7,580 nucleotides of DNA from CAZPYT01 sp964590955 (lineage in GTDB: Bacteria; Patescibacteriota; WWE3; UBA101185; UBA10185), in assembly GCA_964590955.1 (NCBI GenBank), contig CAZPYT010000036.1, forward strand, positions 1 to 7,580, written 5' to 3'. The translations under genes were made by a program, and so were the position numbers. The notes under the pieces were generated by a model. That model worked only from the letters and a program-made list of their open reading frames with translations, did not search any database and was not told the DNA's origin. Of the stretch, positions 6,629 to 7,580 are shown in pieces (position 1 is the stretch's first letter; every line of letters begins with the position of its first letter).

Positions 6629-6957
6629 TATTTGTTGTAACGATTTTGTACTTTATTAATATATATCCGGCATAAACAAAAATAGCCCCATATGAAGCGA
6701 CGTAATAAGCGACATCCACAGAGCTACTTTTGAACGAAATATTCACTGAAAGTGAAATAATTTCTTGCTTCTGGACAGGAGAAGCATATGCAATCAGACT
6801 AGTACTTTTTTCTTTTTAATACCAGCGATGTGGATTGGATGATTACTCTGTATCCATTGTATTCATAGGACAATGACTCTATGGCAGCAATAACGGTTGT
6901 AGTATATATAGGTTGTGCGTAATTGTGCATAATTTCGTATTAGGCTATCCCATAGCA
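6629..6957. other. Non-coding gap with small inverted repeats
   Basis: No credible gene is seen on either strand in these 329 nt, and no tRNA, tmRNA, SRP or RNase P RNA signature is recognised. Visible structure: a perfect inverted repeat TTCACT/AGTGAA with a GAA loop (6742-6756); a 7-bp stem TGCTTCT/AGAAGCA (6766-6786); T-tracts at 6806-6817; CATTGT/ACAATG at about 6854-6874; and 10-bp near-identical tandem units TTGTGCGTAA and TTGTGCATAA (6913-6932) upstream of the promoter. The region probably separates two transcription units. Confidence 0.6.
6766..6817 (+). terminator. Possible weak terminator after the clpC-radA-PIN cluster
   Basis: A 7-bp hairpin (6766-6772 with 6780-6786, loop of 7) is followed by T-rich sequence (6806-6811 and 6813-6817). 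The T-tract starts about 19 nt after the stem, too far for a standard intrinsic terminator. The call rests mainly on its location between two transcription units. Confidence 0.25.
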
Positions 6958-6986
6958 TTGACTTGATGCAGAATATCAGATATAAT
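6958..6986 (+). promoter_or_regulatory. Near-consensus sigma70 promoter
   Basis: TTGACT (6958-6963) and TATAAT (6981-6986) are separated by 17 bp, matching 11 of 12 consensus positions. The start site would be near 6993, giving a short leader of about 25 nt to the ATG at 7018. This is the strongest promoter-like sequence in the window. Confidence 0.8.
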
Positions 6987-7004
6987 GCACGAAAATCTAG
7001 CGAG

Positions 7005-7009
7005 AGGAG
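7005..7009 (+). promoter_or_regulatory. Shine-Dalgarno deciding the start at 7018
   Basis: AGGAG with an 8-nt spacer precedes ATG 7018. An in-frame ATG at 6985 overlaps the -10 hexamer, so it would lie upstream of the transcript. This site therefore fixes the start. It is the only well-spaced Shine-Dalgarno among the genes of the window. Confidence 0.8.
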
Positions 7010-7017
7010 AAAAAGCA

Positions 7018-7580
7018 ATGTCAACATTGGATCGTATTACACTGTGGCGTTTTTTGTTTCATAACAAAGGTGGTTCTAGGCCGTGGTTGCATCAGGATGA
7101 ATCAAACTTTCTCTGTGAGCAATTTGGAATCTCAAACTATGGTCGGCCTGATTGCTTTTTTGAGTTAATCAACAAGGCTGACGCCGTATTGAACTTTTTG
7201 AGGTCAGCTGATGCGCGCGCAAAGAATTTTCTTCCAGTTGTGGAGATTGTGAAATCGGCAAATCCATTTACTGAGGGTCAGTTACGCGCCTGGCTTGGTG
7301 CCCTGACTGAGGCAGAATTGGCAGATATGCAGGATATTTTGGGATTTGAATCACTTGGGGAATTTTTGAATGATGAGTATGCAAGCACGTTTGTGTCTCT
7401 TTCAAGTGATGATGTTCCCGACGCATTTGCTGCATTAAAAGCTTATGTTGAGCCTCCTGCTCCAGAAGCGGTTGTGACCATCGAGGATGTGGCTCAAGCC
7501 CAACCCGAATTGGAAGAGCCGGAAACGGTTGTGACCATCGAGGATGTGGCTCAAGCCCAACCCGAATTGGAAGAGCCGGA
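7018..7580 (+). CDS. Unrecognised protein with C-terminal tandem acidic repeats (3' truncated by window)
   Basis: An uninterrupted frame of 187 codons runs off the window end. I do not recognise the family. It starts MSTLDRITLWRFLFHNKGG and has a probably folded, mixed hydrophobic and acidic N-terminal part (1-145). Two segments look helical (about 45-60 and 90-130, including TEGQLRAWLGALTEAELADMQ). A Pro/Ala/Glu linker and 19-residue repeats VVTIEDVAQAQPELEEPET follow from residue 152; these look acidic and disordered. There is no signal peptide or membrane segment. Expression signals are strong (TTGACT-17-TATAAT, AGGAG). Local GC is higher than in the clpC-radA genes (about 48% at 7201-7260, about 56% in the repeat), and the third-position G/C usage looks different, which fits either recent acquisition or a distinct selection regime. 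The true length and C-terminus are not visible. Confidence 0.8.
   Translation, partial: MSTLDRITLWRFLFHNKGGSRPWLHQDESNFLCEQFGISNYGRPDCFFELINKADAVLNFLRSADARAKNFLPVVEIVKSANPFTEGQLRAWLGALTEAELADMQDILGFESLGEFLNDEYASTFVSLSSDDVPDAFAALKAYVEPPAPEAVVTIEDVAQAQPELEEPETVVTIEDVAQAQPELEEP
7471..7580 (+). repeat. 57-bp exact in-frame tandem repeat
   Basis: Unit 1 is 7471-7527. Unit 2 begins at 7528 and is identical over all 53 bases visible before the window ends. The unit encodes 19 residues, VVTIEDVAQAQPELEEPET, so copy-number change keeps frame. Nucleotide identity, including silent positions, points to recent duplication or ongoing homogenisation. The total copy number is unknown. Confidence 0.95.

Noticed and set aside
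6690..6731. Tiny basic ORF MKRRNKRHPQSYF
   Set aside because: It has only 13 codons, no Shine-Dalgarno and no nearby promoter. A short Arg/Lys-rich frame can arise by chance.
6985..7017. In-frame upstream ATG extending the last gene by 11 residues
   Set aside because: It overlaps the -10 hexamer and so precedes the expected transcript start; the AGGAG is positioned for ATG 7018.
7471..7580. Repeat as a CRISPR array
   Set aside because: The units are directly contiguous without spacers, in frame, and part of an open reading frame.

Overview
The window looks like a piece of a small-genome bacterial chromosome, most plausibly a Candidate Phyla Radiation (Patescibacteria) member. The grounds are indirect: AT-rich genes, three of four complete genes with no recognisable Shine-Dalgarno sequence and the fourth with one abutting its start, a compact four-domain S1 protein, very short intergenic gaps, and a strongly diverged ClpC. 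I cannot assign a class from sequence alone. Glycine is always GGN, and no in-frame TGA occurs in about 2,100 codons, so the code is most likely standard (table 11) rather than the UGA=Gly code of Gracilibacteria/Absconditabacteria.

Layout, all on the + strand. Positions 1 to about 218 are the 3' end of 23S rRNA. A tRNA-less spacer of about 160 nt follows, then a 5S rRNA gene that starts at about 383. The 5S gene carries a 78-bp insertion: a 14-bp piece of its 3' terminal strand is present twice (481-494 and 559-572), with two hairpins between the copies. The long leader/trailer processing stem matches only the second copy. A promoter (611-639) and a structured leader precede rpsA (723-1832, ribosomal protein S1). 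After 82 nt comes a tight cluster of a ClpC-like AAA+ unfoldase (1915-4251), RadA/Sms (4274-5608) and a membrane-anchored PIN-TRAM protein of the YacL type (5618-6628). This order matches clpC-radA-(disA)-yacL of Firmicutes, without ctsR/mcsA/mcsB upstream and without disA. About 390 nt of non-coding DNA with small inverted repeats then leads to a near-consensus sigma70 promoter and a well-spaced AGGAG. These drive an unrecognised gene (from 7018) that runs off the window inside an exact 57-bp tandem repeat encoding a 19-residue acidic unit.

The window combines translation (23S, 5S, S1) with protein quality control and recombination/RNA functions (ClpC, RadA, PIN-TRAM). Two observations stand out. 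The first is the interrupted 5S rRNA, which can form two mutually exclusive helix I pairings. The second is the ClpC homologue, whose first ATPase ring has lost its Walker A Thr, Walker B Asp-Glu, pore-loop aromatic and arginine fingers while the second ring is intact. The terminal repeat-bearing gene differs from its neighbours in translation signals and base composition and is the best candidate for an undescribed lineage-specific protein.
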